From: Protonemura montana
Lineage: Eukaryota; Arthropoda; Insecta; Plecoptera; Nemouridae
Direction of reading: 5' to 3'
NCBI GenBank assembly: GCA_947568835.1
Contig: OX387602.1
Location: 15,489,021-15,553,020 of the forward strand
DNA length: 64,000 bases
In this document: in pieces, positions 34,831-49,000 of the stretch
Position numbering within the stretch: the stretch's first letter is position 1
Layout: each line of letters starts with the position of its first letter
Notes under the pieces: model-generated
Database searches by the model: none
The model's input: the letters and a program-made list of their open reading frames with translations, nothing else
Told to the model about the DNA's origin: nothing
Translations under genes and position numbers: made by a program

Positions 34831-36833
34831 GTGTTTATAATCGATAGTTTGATGGCGACCGGGGCTTTATTTGTCCCTGTTAATTATATGGTGTGCCTTT
34901 GGTCATTATATATTCAAAGTAAGTTAGACTTCCGTATAACTTACTTCAAAGGGCCGTACGAATCATTTTTAGGCCAATAGTGTAAGACTGTTCGGGGAGT
35001 GCAGGAAGATTATGAAGTAATATGTTGTGTAATATAAACTAATGTATTCAAAAAGACCCCATTAAGTTCTTGTATGGTAGGGAAATAAAAAATAGAGACA
35101 GTGTATAGGCGTACAATTTCAATTATACTCCTCGCTTTATTGATTTATGCTTTCATTGAAGAACAATTCAACTCCAAGTCTAAAAGCAAACTGCTGCAGA
35201 CTGGAGCAAACATTTCGCCTCAGAATCAGACACGAAATTGTCCACCCACTCGAATCTGGCGAACGAAGTTTATGAAGCGGCACTAAAGCACAGTTACCCG
35301 ACCGATGAAGCCCTTACAAGGAGACGTTTGGTCCAACAAGAACTGGGTCCACTTTTCATGCTCCTGGAGGAATAATAAAAACTTGATTGCTCGTTTGATT
35401 GATCGATTGATTGATTGAAATACCGTGCAGCCACGATATCCCGCGATGGTATGGTTGGTTGACCTATCATCCGACGACGATTCGTCGCGTCAGTTACCTC
35501 GTACCCCTTGTTCCCGTCGTTCCTGAATCACGTGGGAGGCGGAGAGAGGATGAAACTGAAAGGGGTGACTCATACAGCCTCAGGGGCTCTTGCTCCAGAC
35601 GTGGCTCCCTTGCGCAATACCTAGCGCTGTTTTGTGACTCATTGTGCTGAATTCGCAAGGATGTCGCCCTTTAAAGTTTAAAGTTGAAAATTGGTCAATG
35701 CTGTTATTGAGCGAGTCATGTTTAGCCACGGATTCTCTCACAACAAGGTGATTCATTCAATCTTAATGGGTGTATTACGACAGGCTGGGATATACCGTAC
35801 CGCAATGCTTACATTTTGGTGTCTGTGAATCTCTGAATTACAAATCGAAACGTCTAAAAAGCGAAAAAGAGCTGAAGTGAGTGACACGATATTTAACAAC
35901 CACGACTCTTCCACCCTTGTTGACGTCTTATTTCCATTTAGAACGAGTTCTTCACCTAAGAAACGACCGAATCCAAAATCACTCTTAAAATTCAAGTCAC
36001 ATTCTTCGCGTGCAATATTTTGTTTCGACTCACGCCTTACAGTATCCTTTGCGACACCTGTGCCGTTGGAGTCCGTGATCAGGACATGGCCTGACAAATG
36101 ACGACTCAATCATTAGCCGCCAACGAATTACAGCGCAAGCAATCATTGAATAATTCATATCTCTGCTCAGACATCTGCGACGTCGCGCGGTTCCCGGCGT
36201 TATCTCGACCCAATAAGGCAGATCGGCGGCGATAGAGTCAAAGTGTCATTACCCGAGTGGTCGCTGCGGGTGCCCGAACGTAGACAGACCACCGCTGCTC
36301 GGGAAACGGAAGTAATGCGCCCGTTGCTTTCAATTAGGGGCCATATAAGTCGATACGAGATTCAGGGTTTGGTTCAATTATTGTTTTCATTAATCTCCTC
36401 GGGGTAGGGCACAGCCAAAGAGCGATTTTTAATCATGTTCTACTTAATTATTTCCTAGCTTCATATTAATTTCTATAAGGTATAATGGTGTAGAACCAGA
36501 CAGTTTATTGACAGCTAGAGGTGGGAGTATGAATGCCAAATGAGTTATTATGGTAAGTCGGGCGTATCGTTGTGATGTGTGAAACGCCATGAAAAAGCAA
36601 CCACCTCGATTGCCTTTATTTGTAGCGTGAAAATCACCTGCTGTCGTTCATGGGCCAAATTGATAGCGAGATTATTCTCATTTAAATGCCATTTGTTTGC
36701 ATAATAAAAGTCAGGACGAAATGCAGTTTTAAATTACCAAGGCGATGTTTTAGCGAGTTTGGAGTGGGTTGGTATGATGAAGATGCGCCGTTATAAATAT
36801 GAGAGAAATTTTTTTTGTAATTGCATGACCTCC

Positions 36834-36853
36834 AAAAAAAAAAAAAAAAAAAA
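36834..36853. repeat. A20 homopolymer
   Basis: Twenty consecutive adenines. No retroelement body is recognisable on its left, so it may be simple sequence rather than a poly(A) tail. Confidence 0.9.
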
Positions 36854-36951
36854 CATTTATTGCAGATATCGAAATAAATCATTTTTAGATAGTTAATGAT
36901 AAAAAGATCAGTTTTATAAACCCAATGCACATGTAATTTGCAGCCACTAAT

Positions 36952-36970
36952 TAATAATAATAATAATAAT
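36952..36970. repeat. (TAA)n microsatellite
   Basis: About six uninterrupted TAA units. Confidence 0.9.
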
Positions 36971-38809
36971 TTTCATATGAGTAAATAAATGATGTTTCGA
37001 TTTCATACAAGAAAAGTTCCTGAAATTAGCAACGTGCTTGCGACCCGACATGGAAGATACAAGCATTGCTCTCCTGGGGCTGCCAGCTTGTCTACAGAGC
37101 TTGAAATGCTGGACGGATAATTAGCAGGAAGCGCCTACGAGCATCCTGCGGCAAGTCATAACACTTCACTCTCGTCTTCTGCGAGGCACCGCAAGCCCAG
37201 TCTTCTCGTGGGAGGAAATGCACCGAGAGTGGGAAGCTCAGAGATCCAATTGACACCCGGACCAAACTTTACACAGCTATTAATCACGATTATCACTGAA
37301 AACAACGCACCAGTCATGGCCATCGGTCGTTATAACAGAGGATTCAGTCACGAGAAAACAGTTGTGTGACAATTTTTTTTCTTAATTTGTTAGGTCATGG
37401 CCTAATTATAAGTGACCGTGCCATCGTTGTGAACCCTGGAAAGAATGGGCTGGCTCGACCGGCCGTGACCGATGGGCCTGATTTGATTAAAATAATTAAA
37501 AATAGCTAAATGTGTATACGCTTTATTTTTTATTTATTTTAAAGTTTGATTGTCTTTACCAACACATTGGTGTCGATATCATTAGGACTGATATGGTAAA
37601 CAACAAGATGCAAGCAATTACCACCCACAGCTTGTTTATAAAGTATTCTATCGCAACACAGCGCTAGTTTCAAAGATGGTTCAGTCATAATTACGTCTTG
37701 CGCAAACTGTTTTCCGATACAATCTTGAGATTGAATTAAATGGACCGCGTAATATCTTCTACATATATATAAATGCAGTGCACAGGAGTGCATTACCAAT
37801 TACCACTGCAATCACTGTTATTATTTTCCTTCTGTGCACTCAATTAATAAAACTAGAGCGAGGATCGGCATTATAGATAATCCATGATAACGCGCCTTCG
37901 TAGTAGAGCCTTTCAATACATTATAAGAAAATCTTTTTTATACCTACGTTCTGGAATTCCAGCTCATTCGGTAGTTAAAATGCATAGCGCACTACTACGC
38001 ATACCGCGATTGCAATATTGGTCAAGGAAATAAGTAATTGCTCGTGACAGATGAAACTTGATGTAACTTTGATACGGAATGACCGTCCCACAGACGACCC
38101 TTTATCAACTAGCGACTTAGATAATCTACCACAGCATCCCTAACAAGTCGTTCTTCCACCATTCATTGATTACCTAGATCATGAGGTTACACAATACCTA
38201 AGGACTTTATCTTCGTAATTAAAAATGATTTAAGGAAAATAGAGGTATACAGGGAAAACTACCAGGCGATAGGAAAACCGGAGATTACATAGGAGGTGGC
38301 CCTGAGAGGATATTCATTTGATAGCTGTGAGTTGACGATATGACTAACATGTGATATTAACTGCACGTATTACATCATTGGCCGTTACAAGCAAAGAAGG
38401 CGAGTGGATTCGCATCTAAGCTCCAAGAGAACCCACACTAGAACAGTTCGCTGAAATACACTCCCAAAATGCGAAAACAAATGATAATGAGGTCTGCGAT
38501 TCTAAAATAAAAACATGGGTGCTAAACTGGTGGCTTAGCTGTAAGATTTCGATGCGAGTTTTCGATTTCAGTGCGAGTTTGACAAGTCTAAAACGCAAAT
38601 GACGCCATCCATCCCCAGAGGTCCAAACTAATTCAGATAGTGGGCGTGGGTAACACCGTAAAACTTTGCGGAACTCCCCTGTGTACGATTTATCAATTTT
38701 AATCCATGATATCTGTGGTATAAACTAGAGTAGATCTACCATTAGGATCACATATCTATGGACACGGTCGATGCAAATGTCGATGGCTATGCGGTGGCTC
38801 ACCAGCCGG

Positions 38810-39000
38810 TAGTTTTGAAAAAGTCATCGGCTTCCCGGGACACTGAGAGCGGCTGCGCATGGGCAGCCAATGGGGAGGTCTGGCGCGCCGCGCGCCTCAA
38901 GTTGAGAGCAGCCAGCGTGCTAGCAGCAAGTTCCGATCCACCGATGTCGAGAAGGACCGGTAAACTTGAGCCCCGCGTTAGTTCTCACTCTAGTGTCGAG
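38810..39000. promoter_or_regulatory. GC-rich patch, candidate leader exon of a plus-strand gene
   Basis: CpG-rich sequence (TGGCGCGCCGCGCGCC) ends in AAGGACCG|GTAAAC, a usable donor. It could be a 5' UTR exon of the unzipped-like gene, whose first coding exon starts with an acceptor. There is no transcript evidence and the open frame through it has no known product. Confidence 0.25.
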
Positions 39001-42000
39001 GTGTATACGTGTGGGTCAAAGAGCGCTCCCTCGTCGAGTGAAACACATTTTGTTTGGACTGAGACGGTGGCAAAACTTCGGTGAAATAAGTGGTGTAGGA
39101 TTTGAGTTTGGTCCATTGGATAGCTGCGCGACGAACACCCAAGGATTTAGTGGAATTATTTAAAAAAATACAGGTATGGTTCCAGAGAGTTCGCGCTCAA
39201 AGAAGTGAACTAATTTAATTTTGTGTTCCCGAGTGTCCCATGTGTTCCTTCCGAAAGTAACTGTGAAGTTCTGCGAAATTCGTTACTTTTGCTAGATTTT
39301 ATTTCCAGCGGAACGGTACATAAACGCACCTGTGCATTAGCACGCACGTAGGCTTACTTAATTTAATTGTATATATTATATCACATTTAATTGACTAATT
39401 ATGCGATGACTCATATTATTTAAAGGAGGTGGGGATTTAACGTAGCAAACGGACAAAGAAAGTAATAAATAATCCTTGAAAGACTTATCAACAAGTGCAA
39501 GTACACCATGCAGTACCTTACACTACCTTGCAATGGCAAATAGCCGTTTCATTTATCTGCCACTTGGAGAAATAATGGTTTCATTGATATTGAAAATGCG
39601 TGAAGCGCAGCCCCCGTTGCCAGTGGAAAACGTACGAAATCGAGTGACAAATTCGCGTGTAAGCTGGTTTTAAATTGTAAGTGGCGTGAAAATGGATTGT
39701 CATGACGTACACCGGTCCATTCCGACCTAGCCGGCAGCATCATCGGACCGGCTGGTCATCGATGAGATCATTCGCGAGTAGAATCAGTCTAATCAGAGCC
39801 GGACGATGATGCAATCCGGACTCAAAATAATTAACTGCCGGATTGGTCGTTTCAGGTTGGACACAATTTCCTGCCACATACCTGGTCGTCGTTTAGCCGC
39901 TTGTGTCCATTTCGTTTAACGCGTTTTTATTTTTTGCTTTCATTTTGCTGCTGTGCGTTCGCAAGAAACGTGACAACCAGATTTTCAAACCCATTGTGGC
40001 GTCTATTTGTTTTCAAGGTTCGACTTGCAAGGCGCTGTTTTATTACGCCTAAGTGGCCACCTAATTTCAGAACTACGCATAATTAATGCGTCAACTGCAT
40101 ATTAAGAATAATTCAACTCGCAATGAAGTTTATTTTTGTCAAACTTGAAAGTCATTACAAAAAAAAAACGTAATCGTGACGATAATAGCGATGATATTAA
40201 ATTGAAGAAAGTGAAATAAAGGGCAGGACACGTGGCCTGCGCGAAAATACTTCAGAGGTTCATTTTGAACTACTGCAGTGATACACTCATTTACATGTCG
40301 TTGCCACTTGCAAAGTGGCGATTTAAATTACCGTTGATTGGGTGCAAAAATCGGTTGCATTCAAACCTGAGCCCATTCTGTCTGATGTCTGCACAGACCG
40401 ACCGTTTAACCCGCTGGCTATTTGAGATTAATTGACCTCCGCTCATGAAATTGACCCTGTGCACGGCATCGACCTATACATGTCAACCAGAGATTCTGAT
40501 TCTATACATGCTACGGCTTAGACCTCCAGCTCCTTATCTCTAGTACACTGACCAATATAACTGAACATGGATATATTTTTTTAATATCGTATATTTTCCC
40601 TGAGCCACGTCCGATTCGCTTCGTGCTATTCTTATAACAAACGCGACGAGGAAGCGTAGGTAGAGATAATAAAGGGCATGTCTTTCGGCAAATCATGCAC
40701 TTCATCATCCATATCATCATCATTGTCCAGCGGCATTGAACCCCATACATTGCACGTGCTGATTGCAACCGTACCTCTAGGCCGGCCTCTGCCTTTGCGG
40801 CAAAAACATGCGCTTGCATCGCTCGAGCGTGGACCAGCCGAATCGGAATGTAAATTAGAAAAAAATGCACGGAACCGTTTGATTTAAAGTTTAAGCTGAT
40901 TACGACATCGATGCCATAGGGTATGAAACATCTAGGTATCTTCACCGGATGAAGGACTTCTTATAGCATGTGCAAGTGGTATTCAAAAGACTTAACACCA
41001 AGATAATAGAGCAGAATTGATGTTACACCATAGAGAAATTATTACACAAACACGAGTTGACCAAATCGAAACGACCATTCAGACTTTTGATATTTTATGG
41101 CTACCCTAAATGAATTCCTCTTTCAGTACAGGGAGCAAAGCAACCCCCTATCAAGCACCGACACGTAAAGATGTGATGTAGGTGCCCAGGGGCATTTACC
41201 CTTGCACTTTCCAGCAAACGGGTTGTGCGTGAATGCGTTATGCATGCGTCGGCTTTGCCGCCATGCGACGACGGTCTTGCAGTTCCATTCGCAGGTCAAG
41301 AAACCAGTCTTCGAGTCGGCGCCGCAGACCGAGACGATTCTGTTCTCTCCTCGAAAAGAATCTTGAAACAATGGAACAAACTGAAGTTCGTTCGTACCTT
41401 ATATTCTACACGGAAAGCGTCGCGCCTCGCTTCCATTTCGACCAAGTGTTATATTTTTCAAAAACACAATGCACTCTTCGGTGATCGCATTTCGCTGTCC
41501 ATATCGTTTACAGTTAAAATGACGCAATAAGTTTGTTTTTCGAAACATAAAGGAGCGCGCCCGAACATGTCAAGATCAACACTTTGACCTTCGCGGAGCC
41601 TGGATCGATTCCCGACTGCGTAGATTCGTACCCAGTCCCACCCACTAATCTGGTCCACTTCGCCTTGCGGCCTAGTCCGGGAGCTTCAGTAAGTACGATT
41701 CGTCCTGTTTGCTGGAAATCATGGAAATTGTTTTGCGAATACTATGTTTAATACTTCGTAAAATGTAACCTCGCCGAAAGGGATACCTAGAAAAACATAA
41801 TTAACGTACACTTGCCCCTGAAACAGAAGCTGTGTAGAAACGAGATCGTATTAGTACTTATTATTAGGTACTAATTTACTAAAACCATGTGCAACAAAAT
41901 ATGCGCAGTTCATCGAGCCACTTTTCCTGGACCGTGTTTTGCATTCTCAGTATTTCTCATAAATTGGGCCATAAAATTATACAAGTCGACACGTTTTCCT

Positions 42001-44264
42001 GATGGCATAGTCGGAAAGTAATTTTAGCGTGCCTCTAAGACGTAACATCGCGATTTAATGAGGCCAAAATAGGAATGAACCCAAAAATCGGCAGAAATTA
42101 AAACAATAAATTAAGACTCATTCAAACACGAGCTGAACATAACAAAGCCATTTCCTGAACTGAAGGGTTTTTCATATCAACTTCATTACGCAAGTTCCTT
42201 TATAGAGGGTGAGTTTTAATCGGCAAGAAATTTTAAAAGTCAAGTCGATGAAGGGGACGATGGTTAAATTTTCACGATTCAAAGAGCACAATTCACAATT
42301 GCTCGCATGAAAGGGGGTTTTGTAAGAACTTCGAACACATCTCTTTACTCACTTTATACTGCGTTACGCAGTCGGAGATGAGGAAACAACCTGGATCAAT
42401 AGTTCCTTCCGCTGTTTGGACTGCATTTTCTGTTTTGTTACAGCGGGCTACAAGAACCAAGCAGCCTTGCACTTGCACAGGAAACCAGATAATCACACTT
42501 TCGACTCTCGTACTCGCTGTTTGAGATTCAAAAACACAAACTCAAGAGACTTATTGCTTCAATGCCCAACCAAGCAGAACTGAACAGACAAATACCACGA
42601 AAAACGTTAATCTATTGTTGCACTGCAGTCTTGCGAGAGGTAAACCCATCATTCGCCCCCATAACGCGTTTTTTTTTAAACAAGAGGGACCTTTTTCCAT
42701 TTCAGAATTCATTCTTTCGGAAAATTTCCCTCGATTTCCCAAGAAATAACGGTACGAAACACAAAACACAGCCAGTGCAGAATCAAGCAGAATATCTCTG
42801 AAGAGCTAGCACGAGCTCACTACAATGGCTACTGTGATTCGAAAGAAACAAGCAATGCTAGTTCTACAATGCAAGTCTTGCTGACGAGTGCAGCAGTGCC
42901 TTTTAAGTTGATCAAGTGCATCACACGTTTGATGCATTGGATGCACCCCCCGCTGAGTGAGTAATGAGAAATGCAAGTGCTCACATGCATGATCAAAATA
43001 CTCAACTAGAAGTTCCAACAAACTGTTTCACTTTTATATCGGTGGATACATTTCACGCCCATCATTCGTTTCATCAAATTGGTTCGAATTTGATTGCCAA
43101 AGATCATCGAATCGAATGGGGTCATACGCGCAGTTGCAATTGCAGTCGTATTAGGGTGAAATGTCTATCACAACCGATGATAACGCCATTTTGGCTTCAT
43201 GAGAGCACTTAAGTCGTTAGCCGAGTCAATGGTCAACCGAGTGCCATAACTCCATTTCGAGTTTGGAGAGGAATCAATTATTAAGCACCCCTTAGCCGGA
43301 GGGGCTATGGTAAGAGCTTGCCTAAAATAGCGAGGTATTCCGGGGCCAGCCGGGTAAAGATATCGGCGAGTAATAAAGAGAAATGCCCAACCGGGCAAGT
43401 TTATCAGACTTTGGCCACGGTTTGCTAGGGGTCGGTTATCCGATGGTCGTTGGGCGTCGCGTTTCGTCTTGGATCGAGCTAAAAGGGTTTCCTGGCCCCC
43501 AGCCGCGAGGCTCACGTCTTGGGAAGTCGGGAACCGAGGAAAAGGGGAGAAACATTCGCTTTGATAACACTTGGGGCTGAGGCTTGGAATGGCATGCATT
43601 GCTGGAAACTACAGTGTGTCTCGGCATCATGCATATTAATCGTTGCTTTGGTTATTCATACGGAAACTCGCGAACAAGAGTAAATATTACGAAACACCCT
43701 GTTGGGGATAAGAAAAGGCATGCAAAAGCTAGTCCCATTCATGGCTGGGGTAAAAACTAAAAAGGAAATGAATTGATGGAGATTAAGCTGGTGTATACAT
43801 GGTAGAATCGCGAATGCAGTTTACGAATCGACGTCTCATTAATTTCATCCTGGAATTATTTCTGCTTCGAGTGTTCCGACGACAAGCCTAGTACGCCCTA
43901 ACTTGGACAATGCCTCGTGAGGAATAATGATAAGCCCCTGGCTTTGGATTAGACGAGATGCAGGGACTGTCACAGAATCTCAATTCGGTCTCAAGCTCGC
44001 TGGATGGACGAATATGATCGATATTCGATAGGCAAATGCTGGGAGCCCGTTTATCGCCAAATACGCCGTGCTCGGCGGTTGGATTTTGGCCACAGAATAT
44101 GGCGCTGCCCTCTACTTCGGACAATAAGCCGCAGAGTTGAATTGTAATGCGAATTCTAAAAGGAACCGCACGACGGTAATATCGTCGGCAAACTCGGCGC
44201 CTCCACATATAAGGCGACCGGCATGGATTTCAGCGTGTCGGAAGCGTTTGGCATCCAACGTAAT

Positions 44265-44294
44265 ATGCAAATGAAGTGCATCTCCTATGCAAAT
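44265..44294 (+). promoter_or_regulatory. Pair of octamer (POU) motifs
   Basis: ATGCAAAT occurs at 44265–44272 and 44287–44294, same orientation, 22 bp apart (two helical turns). It is a candidate POU-factor enhancer core. Confidence 0.4.
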
Positions 44295-45479
44295 TTCAGC
44301 CAGGAATGCAGGCGCCGGGGCAGCGCAAAAATTAATCAAATATTTGCGATTCCCAGCAATAAAGCCAGTGTGGTCTTAATTTCTTAGCTCCCCAATTATC
44401 ACATGAATAAATGCGAAATGCGTGACACTTGGATACGTTTGATACACGCATGCGTGCTGCACGAAGAGCTGAGTGATTAGCATTCTGATCGGCCCAAGTG
44501 TCCAATGGACACGCAATTCCATCAACCAGTGTGCAATTATGCCAGTTATGCGGCTTCGTTTAGGGAGAAGGAAGTGCAACTCTCCTTGCATTCAGGACTA
44601 CCCAAGACTCATCTGCTCCATTCCAGAGTTCCATCCCCTGGAAGTTAGTTCATTAACCTACCCGTATCGCACATCTCCAGCCCGCCGGGAAGGGGGCACG
44701 GGTCGTAAAAGTTTCGGGTATACGCTGGGCTCAGGCACGAGGAATTCACGTGGAGGCAACATGAGAAATTAATGCTGTTTTGCTACCAGAGCCGGCCGTG
44801 GAAAATTGAGTCCACTGCACGCTGAAATTTAACTAGAGCATCCCTCGTGTGGTTTTAACGACGCAACATAAATATAATCGTATGACAACAGGTCTTATTG
44901 CTAAGATAAGTCGTCGGTACCCTCAGTAAAATATTAAACTATAAAATATTATGTCAGCAACCTAAAATATCGTGGATAAGGGTCTAGACGATTTACTATG
45001 TAATCACATTTGAGCGACCCAGTTCTAAAAATGCGCTTTGCGACCAATCACAAGCAAGTCTGACATGTCTAAAGAGTTTTACTGCAAGCCGATTTCTAAA
45101 ATACAATTGTTGTCAATATGTCGGCACTTCAGCATGGCACCCTCACATGGTGGACCCCGAGCGCCACCACAACTTGCCCACGCATAGCAATAAAATCAAA
45201 TAAAGACCAATGGAAAAAAAAACACCGGAAATAAAATAACGAGCGCGAAACAAGTGGTTGTAAATGTTGTGTTGCAGGCTTTTTTCTGCAAGGGAAATTT
45301 ACAGCTGCTCGGAAAGTAGAGATTATGTGAAGGTCCGGTGGGTCAGAGGTGAGGCGACCGCTTTCATCCGCCCTCTACATTGTGTTACTCGCACGATAAT
45401 AGCTTTCCTGAGCCATTAACATTGGTTAAGGAGGTTATACGTTTTAAGCTACCTGTCCAGTATCATGCAGAGACATAGC

Positions 45480-45835
45480 TAGGGGAGGATGCTGCAGAGA
45501 TGTGTACACAGGAAGGGAGGCAGGGCGGCGAAGGGAATCGATAAGGGATCGCGTCGAGGGAGAAAGGAAGGAAAGGTAAGAGAGAAGAAGAAGGTGCAAG
45601 CTAGCTAGGCCCATAGAAAAGATAAGGCTGCGTAAGGAAAAAAATGCTAACAAAGGGAATACATAAACGTGGTAGAGAAAATGCGAAGAGGTCGAGGGGC
45701 AAATGGGCAATAATAAGGGAAGTAGACGGAGAAGAAAACGATCGACAGAAAGGGAGGAGATTATAGTGTAGAAGATGAGAGAAATAAATGGACGGAGATG
45801 GGGAGATTCAGAATCGTTGGACACTACACGAAAAA
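45480..45835. repeat. Purine-rich (polypurine) tract
   Basis: About 350 bp of mostly A and G on the plus strand (for example GAGGGAGAAAGGAAGGAAAG and GGGAGGAGATTATAG), with scattered pyrimidines. An opposite-strand frame of 135 codons exists only because the tract lacks stops there; it encodes mostly Leu and Ser. Confidence 0.7.
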
Positions 45836-45991
45836 GTCCAGACGACAACACGACGCAATGTTTGATTATTGAGATATTGCATGGTAATCATATCACTTAT
45901 GACTACTTGGCACCACTGGAACACTAAAAAGACAACTGGCAGTGATGGGTAATGGTAATTTGCTCACTGTATTCATTATTGTTTCTTTGGG

Positions 45992-46022
45992 AAAGGTGCT
46001 AATTTTAGAAGTTAGCACCTTT
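45992..46022. repeat. Short hairpin
   Basis: Arms AAAGGTGCTAA and TTAGCACCTTT pair over 11 bp around a 9-nt loop. Too short for a microRNA precursor. Confidence 0.55.
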
Positions 46023-49000
46023 TGGGAGAGATGTGACCAGTACTGACATGAATGGATGCACGTCTTTGACGAATTTCATTTCGTCAAGAAAGCAAACAGA
46101 ACGGCATTTACATGAGAGGTGTGAAAGGTCTCAAAGGTGCCTGTGAGATGAGCCATTGACAGCGACAAATAGCAGTGAATGCAATCGCTTCTATAAAGGA
46201 TAGAAATGTCGGCCAGAATATTTCACAGAGGAAAATCAGATCAAGCCGATCCAGTGATATTGGAAAATCTTGGGAGTCGGTGAAAAAAGAACTTTCCAAA
46301 AAGCGTCGAGTGTGCAGTCAAGTTGGAACCGTTCCATTTTAGGGATTCTTAGCCAACTTCTGGGACAAAGGGGACTGGAACTAACAGGAGCACAAGTGGT
46401 GCAAATGCTTCAATTCGTTTGTAGCAAAAAGATGATATCCCAAGTAACTGTTACATGGTATTTCTCTACTGGTCAGTTTGAGCTTTAACCATTTAATCAA
46501 TCCAAGCTGCCGCAAAACAGGTATGTCAAAGTGTTCAGAACTAGGTACTGGATGCTGGATGAGATAATAAAAGGTCAAATAATGTAAGTGTTCTGCTTCT
46601 GGACAGTTAGCTATTCGTGTAAGAAATAGACGATCTCTGTTTTCTGAGCATAGGAGTGGGACAACAATCTCCAATCACAGTGTAACAAAGCGAGCCGTGA
46701 AGAAGTAAATCGAAAGCTTGTTTTGTAGACAGATAGAAAGAGGAAATGAATGGCTGTGTTATTTTAGAAGAAAGGGTTAGAGAACACAAAAACCTTGGGG
46801 CGTGGACGTCGGATTTGAAACTAGGATGCTTGTCTGGAAAATAATCCGTTACCGAAAAGAAAAAACTACAACGTCAACGCTGAGAAAATTATTTAAAAAT
46901 ATGCCTTTTTTCTGGGGGCCATAATATAGTATACAGTTTTATAGCTGGATTATTTTAAAAGTAAATTAAGAGATTGGTGCGAGATTTTACAATGCCTTGC
47001 AGTGGAGTACACGCAATAAAATAAAATTTAATAAGTGAGGGGAATGCGGTTTTTTAGTCGATACATCGAAACTACCACAGAAACCCAATAAAATTATCAG
47101 ATAAAGCTCATACACCGAGGGCTGATACACTTACGGAGGCTTTTTTTTTAGATGCAATCTATACCACATCCTGATTCCATTGCTAATAATCATTATATGT
47201 TTGACCATGAGTTCGTCATATCTGTATTAATGATCGAGTGATTTTAATGCACTACACCACGCAAGAAAGTTGACATTATCTGTAACAAAAAAAACATGTC
47301 TTCAGGCGCTGAAAATGGCGCAACCTGATTGGTTCTCAAGAAGATAAACACAGCAATTAATCATCCCCTCTCAGCCACGCATTTCGACATCATCCAAGTT
47401 TACAAATAAAAAATAATATACTCCAAAAATTATTTTATTGCTTCTAGAGCCGTGTCGGCTGTCGGCGAGTGAATTTAGAACCCAATGGTATTCTTACTTT
47501 CATTCGTCTGCAACGAACCATTTTTTTATATGGCACCTATCAACATCCCACTTCTTGATTGTAAAATCTGGCTCTTGCAATCAGTGACAGCTTGCCTGAG
47601 GTGTCGACGAACCTATCACCCGATGTCAGAAGTCAAAGTATATAGCACCACTAGCGAGGATCAAAAGTTCATGGTTAAGTCTTGAATTTTGACAACACCG
47701 ACTTAGAGTTACGTCATTAATGGCATATCTTGTGAAGTGATTGTTACACTTATAAAAAATGAAACCTGGAGATCGGTCGACGAGATAGTTGTTTGCGCCA
47801 GGGAGATGGTGAACGGATGAGCTCATAGAGGTGTTAGAAAGGTGTGTAGCTGCATGGAGAAGTGGTATTGTATTGTGGAGATCGTTACGGTTGGTCGTAC
47901 GTGAATGATCGAGTGCCAGACCTCGTGGCTCTAAAGAAACCGCGGGAAAAGATCTCAGGTAGGTAGAACTGGGAGATCGTAACATGGTGAATGTTTCCAC
48001 CTGCCTCTGGATATGATCCCAGCTCCTTGTAGACCAATCTAGTCATCGGACTACTGTCTAATTAGTGGCTCCAGATAACCTTTTATGTAAAGTAATTGGA
48101 TTATAGGCGATTTGATAGAAGCTCGTTATTACCATGTGTTTTGACAACTATTAGTCGATTCCAGGGTCATATTCAGGTGGAAGTCCGATACAATAAGCGG
48201 AGCGAGCATCATCTTAGCTAGTTGACCTTGCATCTCATCGAATACCTTACTGGCCACCTCCAACTGAATCTCGGCAAGCACTCGCTTTGCTGGGGTTTGC
48301 AGCATCAAGCAATGCAACGCTCTCGAGCTATGGCGAAGCAAAACGTTGTTTTATTTGTAATTATTTGGTATGATTGAACGTTTTTTGGTCGTGATATAAG
48401 TCTCAAAACGGCGGGCGTAGCGAGTCGTGACCGTCGGGCCCATTGAGCGTTGAATCTGATCAAAATTATAACGATCGCCGGCCGGCTGTCGTTGGCATCT
48501 TTTTTCCACCCATGAGCACATAGCCTCTAATTAAATCCCATCTCTTCGTCATTGTTGAATGTTACCAAGAGAGTCTTCTTATTTTACACTCTTAGCAATG
48601 CCGAGAGATTTTTTAACTGTCAGCGCGATAAGGAATGCGTAATGTTTCCCCAAAGGAGACTTTAAATTTGATTTAATTTACGCCACATTCAAAAAACGAT
48701 CTTCACATAGCCCGCAACACGAAGATGCTTTTAGGGAGTCTTCCGGGATGACTTAAATTCTCAGAGGACTTTACACAAACTTATCTCTGTAGCTTCGCCA
48801 TTATTTAAAAAAACTCAGATTCGCAGGATGTGATATCAATCTCCTGGTTAGCACAGGATGCAGCTTTCAGACAACTGTCTGCACTTGATAATCAATAGTA
48901 GGCCGGTCGGTGAGACTGCAATTCTGCCATTGTTTTTGCATTTAGAGCACGAACACAGTTTCATAAAGCTACGTGATGATATATAATTTCAAGATTGATA

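Noticed and set aside
35753..36109. 118-codon minus-strand frame considered as a mitoguardin N-terminal exon
   Set aside because: No membrane helix, no resemblance to mitoguardin, and no suitable donor giving phase 1.
40511..40945. 144-codon minus-strand frame
   Set aside because: Low-complexity Met/Trp-rich stretch comes from a GAT/CAT-rich repeat; no family match and not at plausible mitoguardin exon phases.
45444..45851. 135-codon minus-strand frame rich in Leu and Ser
   Set aside because: Complement of the polypurine tract, where stops are rare; composition is explained by the tract and there is no family match.
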